Assembly (NCBI GenBank): GCA_001692895.1
Contig: KV748202.1
Span: 372,001 to 436,000 of the forward strand
Length of the DNA: 64,000 nucleotides
Direction of reading: 5' to 3'
Origin: Cenococcum geophilum 1.58
Lineage: Eukaryota > Ascomycota > Dothideomycetes > Gloniales > Gloniaceae
Each line of letters begins with the position of its first letter. The first letter of the stretch is position 1. The notes below the pieces were generated by a model that made no database searches, had not been told where the DNA came from, and saw only the letters and a program-made list of their open reading frames with translations. Positions 35,433 through 46,100 of this stretch are shown here, piece by piece. A program made the translations under genes and the position numbers.

Positions 35433-35772
35433 CACCTGGCACTGCCTCCCTCTCCCAATAGCGACTGTCCTCAGGCGCAATTCCCTGTCCCTTGGGCTCA
35501 GGAGCGCGGCCCAGTGGCCTGGCTACGGGCCCGCTGAGCGATGCCGGTGCCTCGGGGGCGCGCGGGCCACTGCAAATTTCTTCGACCCCCAGCAGCTGCA
35601 GCGCGGCGCCTGAAGAGGCACGCTTCGCGCTTCGGTCGTGCGATACCGCTCCAGCTTGGTCGCACAACCGGCAAGGCTGTCCCAAGTCACCGGCGGGGAC
35701 CGAATCCACGGGCCCTGGGAAGTGTCCCTAGCCAAGATGCAAGGCCGGGCCTTAGGAAGTGTACAGATACTA
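35433..35772. other. GC-rich 340-bp insert between two R5 repeats
   Basis: In sharp contrast to its surroundings this stretch is strongly GC-rich (for example GGTGCCTCGGGGGCGCGCGGGCC) with no RIP signs. Open frames occur on both strands, which is expected from composition; I recognise no protein, tRNA-like box or RNA. With R5 repeats in direct orientation on both sides it has the outline of a small LTR-internal-LTR element (TRIM), or it is captured host DNA. Confidence 0.5.
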
Positions 35773-35887
35773 TATAAGGTGTAGGCTCTACGCCACCCAA
35801 ACCAAATATACCAAAAAGGTAAGCGAGTATCTGGCACACTTGCCGGATAGAACAATATATATAAGCGAGGTGACACGTTACCTAATG
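35773..35887 (+). repeat. R5-type LTR, second copy
   Basis: Starts TATAAGGTGTAGGCTC (TG to TA) and runs through ACCAAATATACC, AAAAAGGTAAGCGAG, CACACTTGCC to GGTGACACGTTACC. It is close in sequence to 9612-9740 and to 35326-35432. Confidence 0.6.
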
Positions 35888-36183
35888 TGGGTCTTGGAAT
35901 TAGTCTTAATAATCTATTAGATATATGCTCTACAGTTAGTATTTATAACTTGTTTATTTCTATTTACTTAATCTAATTACTAAATTATTGTAGTTTCTAC
36001 TAGCATTAATTTTTTAAGGATAATAATATCCTTAAGGCAATTATTATTACTATTAACTCTTTAATTAACCTCTACTACGGATCCTATTTAGGCCTACGTA
36101 GACTACTCTATAGGGAAAAACCTCTTGTATTATAAGAGTATATATATTAGATCCTACAATAGTCGTGATAGATTCGCGAGCAC
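35888..36183. other. Fragments of R1 and R6 repeats in AT-rich DNA
   Basis: 36040-36125 matches the first part of the R1 repeat (TTAATTAACCTCTACTACGG). 36135-36183 matches the first half of R6 (TAAGAGTATATATATTAGATCC then GATTCGCGAGCAC). R6 is cut off where the next MITE begins. Confidence 0.6.
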
Positions 36184-36185
36184 TA

Positions 36186-36328
36186 CACCATCTCGTCAAT
36201 TCCGGTGGTTAGCGCAGCCACGTCTGCACGGCCTTACTTTCCCTTAAACAGCAAAAATACCAAAACTTCCCCTACAAAAAGGCCGTGCAGACGTGGCTGC
36301 GCTAACCACCGGAATTGACGAGATGGTG
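36186..36328. mobile_element. 143-bp hairpin MITE with perfect 48-bp inverted repeats
   Basis: 36186-36233 (CACCATCTCGTCAATTCCGG..) is the exact complement of 36281-36328; only 47 bp lie between. TA flanks both ends (36184-36185, 36329-36330). The lack of any mismatch indicates a recent insertion. As RNA it would form a long stable hairpin. Confidence 0.92.
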
Positions 36329-36330
36329 TA

Positions 36331-37145
36331 CAGTGCATTGCACGACTAGCTTCCCCTTAGGCGAGTTGCAGATTTGGTACAGGTATCCAATTTCGCCTGA
36401 TTGCCACCAGCTGTACATAGTAATTGTAGCGAAGCCGTATGCTTGGCTGCAAGAACCTTTGCGATCTCCGCAGTGTCGTGAATTTTGTTAAATATCGTAA
36501 GGTTTCCACCCGTACGATATTACCAAATTTCATCGGCAATTGCACAGACAGCGTTGTATTCGCGTTTTGGTGGCAACAATAGAGGCGAAGGTACGGAGGA
36601 TTGCGCAAAAAGAGATCTCTCTTTCCTTTTTAGGACGGGCGGTCAGTCCCCTAACTAAACGGGGATGACACGCTAAAGTTACGGGGGCTTTGTCCCCTAA
36701 GCACCAAGCTCGGGGCGCCTTAGGTCCCCCCAAAGGGCTGTTAAAAACAGGGAGCTTACCGCCCATCCCAAAAAGAAAGAGAAATCCCTTTTTGCGCAAC
36801 CCTCCGTAGAAAAGGGGAGGAGATAAAGCGTACGTCTTTAATTTAATTCTCCTGGCCAACCAAGGCGATTCTCTAGGGCAACCGAGAAGGTCCTTGCGTG
36901 CAGCCACAGCCGTTCGCTACAATTACTGTGTATAGTTGGTGGCAGTCAAGCGACATTACAATACAGGTGGGAATGGGTCAGACGCCCCCCCTACTAGTAC
37001 AGTAAACAAAATAACCTGGTCCCGCTACGTTCCTTTGGGCTCGCTTATTTTTGAACAGGTACTAGCAGGAGGGTCGTCAGAGGCATTAATGTTGCCCCCT
37101 TGTAGATGCGCGGCGGGGGGGCGAAGCTGGTTATGCACATCGCTG
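36331..37145. mobile_element. TA-type DNA transposon, internally deleted copy B
   Basis: Left end CAGTGCATTGCACGACTAGC; right end, read on minus, CAGCGATGTGCATAACCAGC; TA on both sides (36329-36330 shared with the hairpin MITE, and 37146-37147). A second, inner inverted repeat (GTAATTGTAGCGAA near 36419 against TTCGCTACAATTAC near 36913) is shared with copy A (7205-11130). At about 815 bp including a nested 213-bp MITE it is a deletion derivative without transposase. RIP is much lighter than in copy A. Confidence 0.75.
36594..36806. mobile_element. 213-bp MITE (family R3) nested in copy B, TA duplication
   Basis: Ends CGGAGGATTGCGCAAAAAG and CTTTTTGCGCAACCCTCCG; TA at 36592-36593 and 36807-36808. 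The middle matches 29442-29655 in reverse orientation, including GACACGCTAAAGTTACGGGGG. Confidence 0.85.
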
Positions 37146-37147
37146 TA

Positions 37148-37379
37148 ATCTATCCTGATTATATCTCAGGGAAAATTTGAACGCTCATCCATATGTCCAA
37201 TATAAATAATTTCAAGAAGTCTAATCGCAAGTCCTCCTATGCTATCCCTTAAGGTCCTTCGAGAATTCGCTACTGGATTTGACTGGGCACCTGCATTGAA
37301 CCGGGCTCTCCGATTGGCTGGTCCCTTATCGATAACCGTAGGACCTAAATCAACGGGTTAATGGATAAATAGGTATTTG
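37148..37379. other. 3' flank of the monooxygenase gene
   Basis: Normal-composition, non-coding DNA downstream of the minus-strand gene; it should hold its 3' UTR. No distinct terminator motif is claimed. Confidence 0.4.
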
Positions 37380-39767
37380 TTATGCCTTATTCGCTTCAAC
37401 CATCACTCCATCGAAATAAGCCCCCAAGTCCTCCACATCTTCAATCTCACCGATATAACCAGCATGCTGATCCGGCCGTAGTACAACCACACATCCCTTC
37501 TCCTTATCGACTCCATAATTCTCATAAGCACGGCCATTACCCTCATGATAGCTTTCATCATCGACATATATTTTATTATAATCCCATCCAACACGTTTAT
37601 CAAATGGATGGAGTAGATTGGGAAAGTCGCGGAGCATTTCGACATCCCAGCGCTTCGCAGAATGCAGAGTTAGGATCTCAATGACGGAGTCGATGGGACG
37701 AGAAGCAGGTGTGAAGCGACGCAGGAACGAGCCTGGGGCATCAAGCTTGGCGCAGAACTTCTCAATGCGGGTTTTCTGAACAGCAGAGGTCACGTTACCG
37801 GCAAATAGGATGATACGGAAGCGTGAGTCGCTCTTTAGAAGCTGCTGTAGATGCCAAGGCCGGGCGTCCGACTGGTTGAGAACCTTAAACGAGGGCATAC
37901 GCATACCAAGCTTGATATTTGCAGCGAGTTCTTGCTTACCAATTACTTGTTTGCCTATCACGCTATCGCCTTGATCAGCAGAGCTTCTGCCTTTCGCGAC
38001 GAGCATGCTTGCGCTGTAGTCAACACTCAAGCCGGTAGCGAACAAGTTGCCTTTGAGAAAGGCGTCTTTGAACTCAGCCATCGAGACGCCAGATTCATCC
38101 ATGAGGTCTTTCGCAGGTTTTCCGGAAAAAAGACGAGAGAACCGATGGTCGAATTCTATGAGGTCTTGCGCAACGCGGCGCCGTTCTGATTGGTACGTTT
38201 TCAGAATTGATCGTTGAGCGACGCCTTTGACGACGAGTCCAATCTTCCAGCCAAGGTTGTAAGCATCTTGCATACTTACATTCATTCCTTGGCCTGCTTT
38301 TGGAGAATGCGTGTGAACTGCATCGCCGGCGAGAAAAACACGAGTATAGGCATCGAATTGAGTCCCGACTCTCTGACCAATCTAGTAAGGGGATGTTAGC
38401 AAAAGAGTCATTCAACTTCTAGATTGGTACATACTTGATAAGCTGTCCACCAATCGCAGTATTCGTAGCTAAGCTTGTAGGGGCTGATTATTCTCTGAGC
38501 AGCTTTTAAGATCGTTTCGGGGGTGATCTTTGATCTGTCTGCTCGGCCAGTCGCGTCGGGAATGATTTCGGTCAGCTGGATGTATAGCCGGACCAATTTG
38601 TTTTCTCGAGGAATGACCATCATGCTGCCAGACTCGGCGCTATGGATTGCGCAGCGCATTCGGACATCAGCTGTATGAGGTTAGATGCCGTTCATTCAAT
38701 TTAAATTAAGCATTACTTACGAAAGTCGGTAATAGGAATGATATCTGCAGAAGTCAGCAACCGATTCATCCGTAGAAAGGACTAAAGTCTATACCAAGTA
38801 CACCCCATATGTAATCCGTAGCCTCTCCCTGCATCTCATACCCCAATTGTCTCCTTGTCCAGCTGTGTGCGCCATCACAACCCACCATGTATTTTGTCCT
38901 AACAATCTCGGCAGTGCCCTCCTTCCCTTTACTCTTCCTTATCAAGTCGTCCACATCATCCGCAGCGAGATTACTCCTGAACAGACCGTCTCCAACCTTG
39001 CTCGTCTTAGATTGTTCTGGTGTAGCCTCCTCATCCGTCAAATGTCGTAGTTTCACAGTTATAGGGTATGCGGAATTGTCTTCGACCTTGGACGTATCGA
39101 TTTCAAGGGATTCTGGGAGGACGCCTCGCTCGACTTCGATTTTAGAATGTTTTTTGAGGTGATCAAGAAAGAAGCGCTCGATGCGGCCTTGGTGTAGGAC
39201 GATCTGCGTAAATCGAGAGATCCCAGGAGGCGTGTCCGGGACACGATCAGAGCGGCGTATCACACCATCCGAGCCTGGGTTCTATTGGAACAGCTGTGAG
39301 CTCCCTCTGTAGAACCGAGATTTTTATTGTTGGGAGATAGCCTTACCCACATGTACATCTAACAAGCTACTTAGCACCTTCCCTATCCAATTGAGGGCAT
39401 GCGGAAGTTCTTGCCTACCTCTAACATGTGATTGCTCTCCTTCCATGCGCGATCCGCAAACCCAAAGCTGTCAAAAATTTCCAAACTCCGGCATTGTAAC
39501 CCATCAGCTTGGCCGTTGAAGATCTTGGTACCACGCTTGTCGATGATACGGGCATTGATGCCGCAGCGAGCCATCCACGCCGCCATCATCATCCTAGATA
39601 CGCGTTAATGTCGAACTCTCTAGAACAGCTCCTAGCGTAAGGTCTACCCTGCAGGACCGGCACCCACGATGAGGCTGTAAAGTGAGCATTAGATGAATCC
39701 AAGATGCCTGGGGAGGATTGAAATCTTACACATCACAATTCGACTCCGGAATGATAGCTCCAGGCAT
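37380..39767 (-). CDS. Phenol 2-monooxygenase-like FAD monooxygenase, 7 exons, one in-frame TAG
   Basis: Exons on minus: 39767..39730, 39674..39648, 39593..39419, 39293..38795, 38744..38721, 38670..38435, 38381..37380; introns of 50-125 bp, the first starting GTAAGA, others GTATAG, GTAAGT, GTATGT. Joined length is 2001 bp (666 codons before the stop), the family size. Group A flavoprotein monooxygenases hydroxylate phenolic rings with FAD and NADPH. Visible: start MPGAIIPESNCDV, the GAGPAG dinucleotide loop (residues 16-21), the DG motif in MVGCDGAHSWTRRQLG, the GD motif GDAVHTHSPKAGQGMN, and a C-terminal thioredoxin-like domain. With exon 4 at 39293, codon 84 is TAG (39284..39282) where relatives have Trp, a C-to-T change on plus. 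If splicing instead uses the TAG at 39282 as acceptor, exon 4 starts at 39281 and the frame is open (662 aa). So it is either a one-mutation pseudogene or rescued by splicing. Confidence 0.85.
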
Positions 39768-40080
39768 ATTGACTGCTCTTTAGTGGTCTTTAAATCTCGT
39801 GTTCAAGCACTTTCTTAGGGGGCTGAAGCGCTCAACACCGGCAAAGATACGACGGCCATGTCGGGTGTGACTGGCAATATATATATTCCAAGCTCCTGGG
39901 TACCATATCAATTAGTCTTGACGCATCGCGGCTCCACGAATCGCCGCAGGCGAATCGTCTCACGTCATCGCTAATTCTACACCATTCTGGCATATCCGGC
40001 TAAAAGCGCGTGTCGATCAAGCCTTCTACTAGCCGTATGTAGATTGATCGCCAAGATCAAATGGAAATATCCAAATAACC
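39768..40080 (-). promoter_or_regulatory. Probable promoter of the monooxygenase gene
   Basis: Normal-composition DNA upstream of the minus-strand start codon. The AT-rich decay begins sharply near 40080, so the promoter must be compressed into about 300 bp. No factor site is claimed. Confidence 0.4.
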
Positions 40081-40561
40081 TTAACTCGTGATTATAAAGC
40101 CGAAGAAAATAGGATTACAAGCTTTAAAATTATATTAAATACTTATCTATTAAGGTTATAATAAAGCTCCTTTTCATTTTATATTACTAAGCAATATTAA
40201 TAATACTTGACGCGTTCCTTTATATAAAAAGACTTATATACCATTTTAAGAAGTTATATTCGTAATAGTAAAAAGGTAGCAGTAGAGTAAAGAGAAGGTA
40301 ACAAGTATAAGCTCGGGCCTTTAGAGCGCGGTTGCTTTCTAAACTCGATTACATTTTCTATATTAAATTATAATTTTATCTCATTATAAAAATTAAGAAT
40401 TAAAAACTTTATATCTAATTTATTTAATTTATAGAAGAAAAAATCCATTTTTAACCTTTTTATTCTTTTTAACTTGCGTTTTATTATCGTATTAATAATA
40501 AATAAATAAAAAAGAAAATATATTTAATAGTTAAAGCTATTTACAAAGTCTAAAAATAGTA
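40081..40561. other. AT-rich RIP-decayed DNA
   Basis: No gene. A patch near 40255-40330 (GTAAAAAGGTAGCAGTAG) resembles the inside of the 48413-48556 solo LTR, possibly a fragment of that family. Confidence 0.45.
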
Positions 40562-40565
40562 CTAT

Positions 40566-40837
40566 TGTGGTGGTGTAGATTGGACGTCGCCTACTGTCTT
40601 GGCATTTTCCTATATTTATAGAGCCTTCGGCTTCCTTCCTTCTTCCCGCTATTATACATATCACGACCTTACCAGTTACCGGAAATACACTCTTTTCTTT
40701 CTTTCTTACTGACTGACTGACTGACTGACTGACTGACTGACTGACCGACCGACCGACCGACCGACCGACAGACAGACAGACAGACTGACTGACAGCACCG
40801 TGACTTTCCTATCTTAGAGAGGTCGTACCCTCCCANA
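40566..40837 (+). repeat. 5' LTR of the Gag-only element, with tetranucleotide array
   Basis: Contains (GACT)n-(GACC)n-(GACA)n at about 40708-40795. One N at 40836 falls on the terminal CA. Confidence 0.9.
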
Positions 40838-41298
40838 TATTTTATGGCATTCCACGTGGGGACGACGGCAAGCTCTTTAGATTAGAAGTCTAGTGCTATA
40901 TACATAGGAGACACGCAGGAATATACTACGACTATAGAAGAACTGCTAGCTGTAGAAGAACGACCAGCTGCAGAAGAACTGCTAGCTAGATAGACAAGAC
41001 AGCAGAAGAAAACCAGGCAGTATCGCATAGCAAGGGGAACCAGGCAGTACCAGAAAAAGATAGGACAGCTAGACTTTACGCATAGGCCAAAGAGTGGCAA
41101 TAAGAAGTAAAAGACTATGGGTCTATTAACCTAAATCGGATTTCTTTGCCACCTTGACTTAGTTACTGACTCGGTTACCGACCTAGTCACAGGAAGAGAA
41201 GGGTCTCGGAAAGTTATGTGTAAGGAGGTCGGGCGAACCAGCGAGCCAATCAGACAACTTTGACCGGCGGCTGGAGTTACCGAGATCTACTACCGAGC

Positions 41299-43437
41299 AT
41301 GGCCAGACCTTTATTGAAGATGCAAAGACGACACGCCAAGGGCCAATCAATCAGATGGAAACGAGATCTAAGACATCTGGCGGCGAAGGAAGTTAGTACT
41401 GCCATTTACGAACAAAGGAGACAATACCGAGCACGGTCGCAAGCACACGAGATCAGATCTGTCCTTGAAAGCTTCCTATTCTGGCTTAGCTTTATCTTCT
41501 TTCGAGTCATCCGGATTATGTCAGCAGCAGCTCTAGAGGCGTTCCGTGAAGAAGTAGATGCGAGTAAAAGTAGGAGGCTTAGCAGCACCCTACCGCGCGG
41601 AATGACGGCAGTCCGAAACGGACGTACGAATCAAGACCCAGTAGCAGTAGATGAGGACTCTGTGTTCTCCCAGGGAGACCCCCCCTCGGGCGTCAAGAGG
41701 CAGGCCTCTGTTAGGGACATGGCCGTACAAGTAGACCAGCCGAAGCATGAACCAACACCAGGACAGCCATCTGGGACACCCTCATCTTAGGCAGCTATGC
41801 AAGCAGACCTACCGCAGCGTTTACCCGTGACCCCTAGGACCGATGACCCTCAGCAGACGAAGGATATGGGCCGCAAGGACCACCTGCAAGCTCCCAAGGA
41901 GACTCTAGATGCACCACCCTATGACTAGCAGTCGACGGCTCAAGACAAGATCTACGTCATGGTTCAGCCGATGCCAGCCCCAGGAACTGTTGGAACTCCT
42001 TACTTTACGGGACAGAACGTATCGCAGTTTATCGAGTAGTACGAACGGCTATGCGCCCGATATCATGTAACAAGTAAGAAACACCAGGGCCTTCCGGAGT
42101 ACTGCGATTACTGGATAGGGATATGGGTCCAAAGCCTGCCTGAATTCACAGCTGGCAATTGGACGGAGCTTATAAGAAAGCTTAGGGCAGAATACCGAGC
42201 GGACGACTACTACCGGCGCATGGAGACAAGGGACTTCGTGGAAGCTTTCGTTCGGAAGTCAGCGGAGCAGCCAGGAGATCTGCGTCACTATATGCAAGAT
42301 TTCACCAGTATCTCAGCTAAAGCGGTAGCCGCAGGAAACCTTACTGAGCAAGAGAAGGGGTGGTGGTTTATGCGAGGACTCCCAATTGAATACAGCAGAT
42401 ATGCAATAGAAAGGACAGGAGCCGTAGTAGACAAGCCTAGCACCTTTGTGTTCGAAAGACTGAAGGAGGCCGTAGAGTCAAGGATAGTGGCTGCAGAGAA
42501 CGCTGAGCGAATGGCTGTCCTTTTGGAAGAAGATGTCCTAAATGTCCAGCTTATACAAGAGCTACGGCAGCAAAGGAATAGGCTCGACCGCCAAAGGGAA
42601 GGAGGACTTCTTAACCCAGCTAGACTAGGTGTACACGGAGGAGCCCTAATGCAGCAGCAGTCACCCACGGATCAGGCTACAGCTCACAGCCCAGCACTAG
42701 GATACGAAGACTGGCAGAACAGCACCCGACCCCCGCAAGACTCTCGATATCCGCAAGGCTCCCAATATCCGCAAGATTTTACTGCCTTTGGACGGCCGCA
42801 GTGGGACGCACGGGGTCAGCAAGGCACACGAAGACAAGGCTGGCAGACCTGTTTTGGATGCGGAGGGAGTCACCGTTTCACTGAGTACGAATGCCAAGGG
42901 CTCAAGGATCTTATTCAGCAAGGACTTGTACATCTGTCTGATCGAGGAAGACTAGTAGCTNGGACGCGCGAACGACCTGGACCTNAACTTCCGTGGCTCG
43001 GTAATGAAGGACGACTAAAAGGTATTAAGAACTGGCTTCGACAGACGCAGCAACAGGCCCCTATAGTACGAACGGATTTCACTGCTTTTTATGACGGGGT
43101 AGTGCTGAGGAACAGTGACAAAATGCGTACGAACTGGGAGGACTACTATNAAGTACGGTCCACAGACTNAGTAGTAACGCCTAGCCAGCAACGTCCGCAG
43201 ACCCTTAGANACAGCCGTATAACNAGGACAGCTGTTAAGCCGCGGNAGGCTCCGCAGNAGGTACCGNAGGCTCCACCGCAGGAGAAGAATATGNGACCGG
43301 GAGATGCACGACCAGGAGATTACATCCAGATTGGGTCACGGCCTGCGGATGAGANAGCTGAAGCTAGGAAGAAGAATGAATCGTCTGATCCTTGGAGACG
43401 GTCTTGGAGACGGACGCTTGACCAGGTCAGCCATTAA
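41299..43437 (+). pseudogene. Gag-like ORF with zinc knuckle, interrupted by three TAG codons
   Basis: One frame runs from ATG 41299 to the TAA at 43435-43437 (712 codons) with only three stops before it, all TAG: 41788, about 41926 and about 42037. Each fits a Gln or Trp codon (for example FIE-stop-YERLCARY, where Gag relatives have an aromatic or Gln). The middle, about 42000-42560, has the predicted helical Gag pattern (WVQSLPEFTAGNWTELIRKL). The knuckle is CFGCGGSHRFTEYEC near 42851-42895, a CX2CX3HX6C variant. Eleven N bases lie after 42960. Either lightly mutated or partly read through; the short count of one stop type is notable. Confidence 0.7.
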
Positions 43438-46100
43438 CCGCAGGCTCCGCAGCAGGCTCCGCAGCAGGTGTAGAATGTTTGACTAAGGGACAGTCAAGTT
43501 CTAAGGTGGGGGAGGGGATGCAGGTAACGGCCGTATAAAAGATTTCTATTTGTCTGCTTAATTACAGTATTTCCTAAGGCTCCTTTTCTTGTTTACTTTC
43601 TTGATCGCGACGCGTTAGGACGCGACGACCTACTACAAAGATGTCAGTTCAGCTCACCGCCTGTCAGCGAGCCAATAGCGATTTTCCATCCCCAGGATGG
43701 AAAATCCTGATTGGTCCATTCAGCAATAGAGCCGGTAGAACTCTACACCGCCCCTGGAATTCGATGATGCAGCCGCACGATGAAAACAGATACTAAAAAG
43801 CCTCAATTGATTGCACGGATATAGAGCCGATTGTACGATGTAGAGCCAGATGCAGAGCTGTACGCAGAGCCTTAATCGAACGACTGTACGGAAGCCTTGG
43901 TCTCGAATGACTGCACAGAAGCTGCAGCCAGTCGAAGAAGTCGAATCAAGCCAGAGCCTCGATATCAGCACGTCACGTCACTGAATCAAATCAGTCGAAT
44001 GTCGTCAAATTAGAGCCTTCGGCCGGGCCGACCTTATTCCTTAATCGAATGACGACCGATCGCAGCACGACNGTCGCCGCCATCCGAATTCAGTACTGCG
44101 CNAGCCGCACGATAAGAACGGANANCACGGNAAGGAGGGGACCTATANAAGGGCAGCAGNATGATATTGGAAAANAAGCACTGCGGAAACGGTAAAGCAG
44201 GATACGAAAGAGGCGCTGATAAAGATGCTCCGCAAGAGATCGTACACAGGGCACGGCTGACCACGTTAAGCCTAAGCCATCCTCATGCGACCGAAGACAG
44301 GACAAAGCCGTATCTGGCTAAGCTAGTAAAGGACCTTATTAGGGATTACAAGGGGAACGGGAATTGGACGTACAGGAGCCAGCGCTTTTCCTTGGAGGTT
44401 GTCTGACGAAGGACTGTATTATGGATATAAGGCTAAGGGATATGCGACGGAGGTAGTCATAATAGCCAAGAAGCTGCCACCGGATGATACCAAGGACGAC
44501 TTAGGTAAAGCGCAGGACCAGCAAGACAATAACAAAGAGACTAAGAGCAGAAGACAACCCTAAAAAGGTTCTTAAGCCGGAGGAAGATTAAGGATACGCG
44601 AGTGTACTACTAGTAGCGGGAACAAAGAAGCAGCCGCAAAAGCCTAAGGATATACCGAAGAAGCCAAGAGCAAGGACGGTTTAGAAAAGGAAGGAAGCAG
44701 CTGTCAAGGACGTCCTATGAAAGCGCTAGGCCTGTCGTAGTAGTTCAGAGGAAGCTACCGTTAGTGCTTGCAAAGGAGGAAGTCTTAAGACAGGTCTCTG
44801 GATTGGACGTCTGGAGGATGCCAAGAGCCTTGATTATACGATGCGGAGCCTTGATCGACTACATGGATACAAAGCTTTGACAGAACGACTGCATAGCCAG
44901 AGTCTTGATCGATTGTCCGCAGATGCAGAGCCTACGGATGCAGAACCCAGGTCGTACGTGCAGCAGAAGACACCTTGAGTCAAGCCAGAGCCTTAGTCAA
45001 ATCCTGATCAGTCGAACGCCGCCTGTACAGGTCAAGTCGTCAAATTAGAGCCTTCAGTCGGGCCGACCTAATACCCTATTTGAACGTCCGTCGATTGTAC
45101 GTCGTCACTGTCGGTCGAGTCAGCCACCGTCGCCGTTAGACGTCGTCGATCAGCAGTTAAAGATCCTGCAATGGCAGATGGACAGGTACTAGGGTTAATC
45201 AGGAAATTAGTATACGGTCGACAGCGTCAGAAACACGGCCAATTAACGTCTTGAAGCCTCTGCGAGAGTCTCTCCCTTTGACCCCCGTATCGATCGACTG
45301 CCGCCCGTCTCGACGCCCGCGGATTGGTTAACCAGAACGATCTTTCCTGCAGACATAGATACGGAGCTTTACACGGAGTCTTACACGGAGCCTATGGATA
45401 TGGAGCATACAGGTGCAGAGCCTTGATTGGACAACAGTACGGCAGCTTGACTGGACGCCTATAGATGCGAAGCCTTGATCGAACGGCAGATGCGGAGCCT
45501 TGACCGACCGGACGTCTACACGGAAGTTTTGATCAACTGTCTCCGGATGCAAAGCCTCAGTCTTGAACGCCGTCTCCGCATTCAAATCAGGACAGTCAGA
45601 GCCTTCGACCGGGCCGACTTTCTATCTTAATCGAATGACCGAACGATCAGTTGCAGCACGTCGTCGCCGACCAATTAGACAGTCTTTGGCCAGCAGTCAA
45701 AGCACGCAGACACGCACGCAGGCACGGACGTAGAGTATGCAATGTAGAGCTACTGATGCACAGCTGGATGTGTAGCCAGACGCACAGCCAGACACACAGC
45801 TAGATGCAGGGCCTGATGCAAAGCTACGGGCGGAGCCTTAACTAAGAAGCTGCGTACGATGCAGACCGATGCAGTGCCAGATGCAGAGTCTTGATATCAA
45901 ACGGCCAACCGAACGATCAAATCAAGCCAGAGCCTCTGCTACCTTGATGGACTGCCCTGCCGCCACCGCTGCTGCTGTCACTATTCCGTTCAGCTATTTC
46001 GTCCTTGCTGTCTCGACCGACCGCTCTGTCTCTACTGTTCTAGATCTATACCGCTGCTGGATCTATTTTACTGCTAGATCTGCTGGATCTTTCTACTGTT
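43438..46100. repeat. Non-coding 3' region of the Gag-only element, with a triplicated unit
   Basis: Three related segments end in the same block (AGAGCCTTCGGCCGGGCCGACC and then TTAATCGAATGACGACCGATCG) near 44010, 45048 and 45600. Upstream parts share GCAGAGCCTTGATCGAACGA and AATCAAGCCAGAGCCT words. Spacing is about 1.0 and 0.55 kb. Between them 44161-44760 has short open stretches I do not recognise. A 43-bp palindrome lies at 43672-43714. Confidence 0.6.

Noticed and set aside
35416..35876. Four overlapping frames of 78-117 codons on both strands
   Set aside because: Expected from GC-rich composition with few stop codons; no domain is recognisable and two lie on each strand.
41260..41298. 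TTG at 41260 as the Gag start
   Set aside because: Nuclear fungal genes start at ATG; the first in-frame ATG is 41299.
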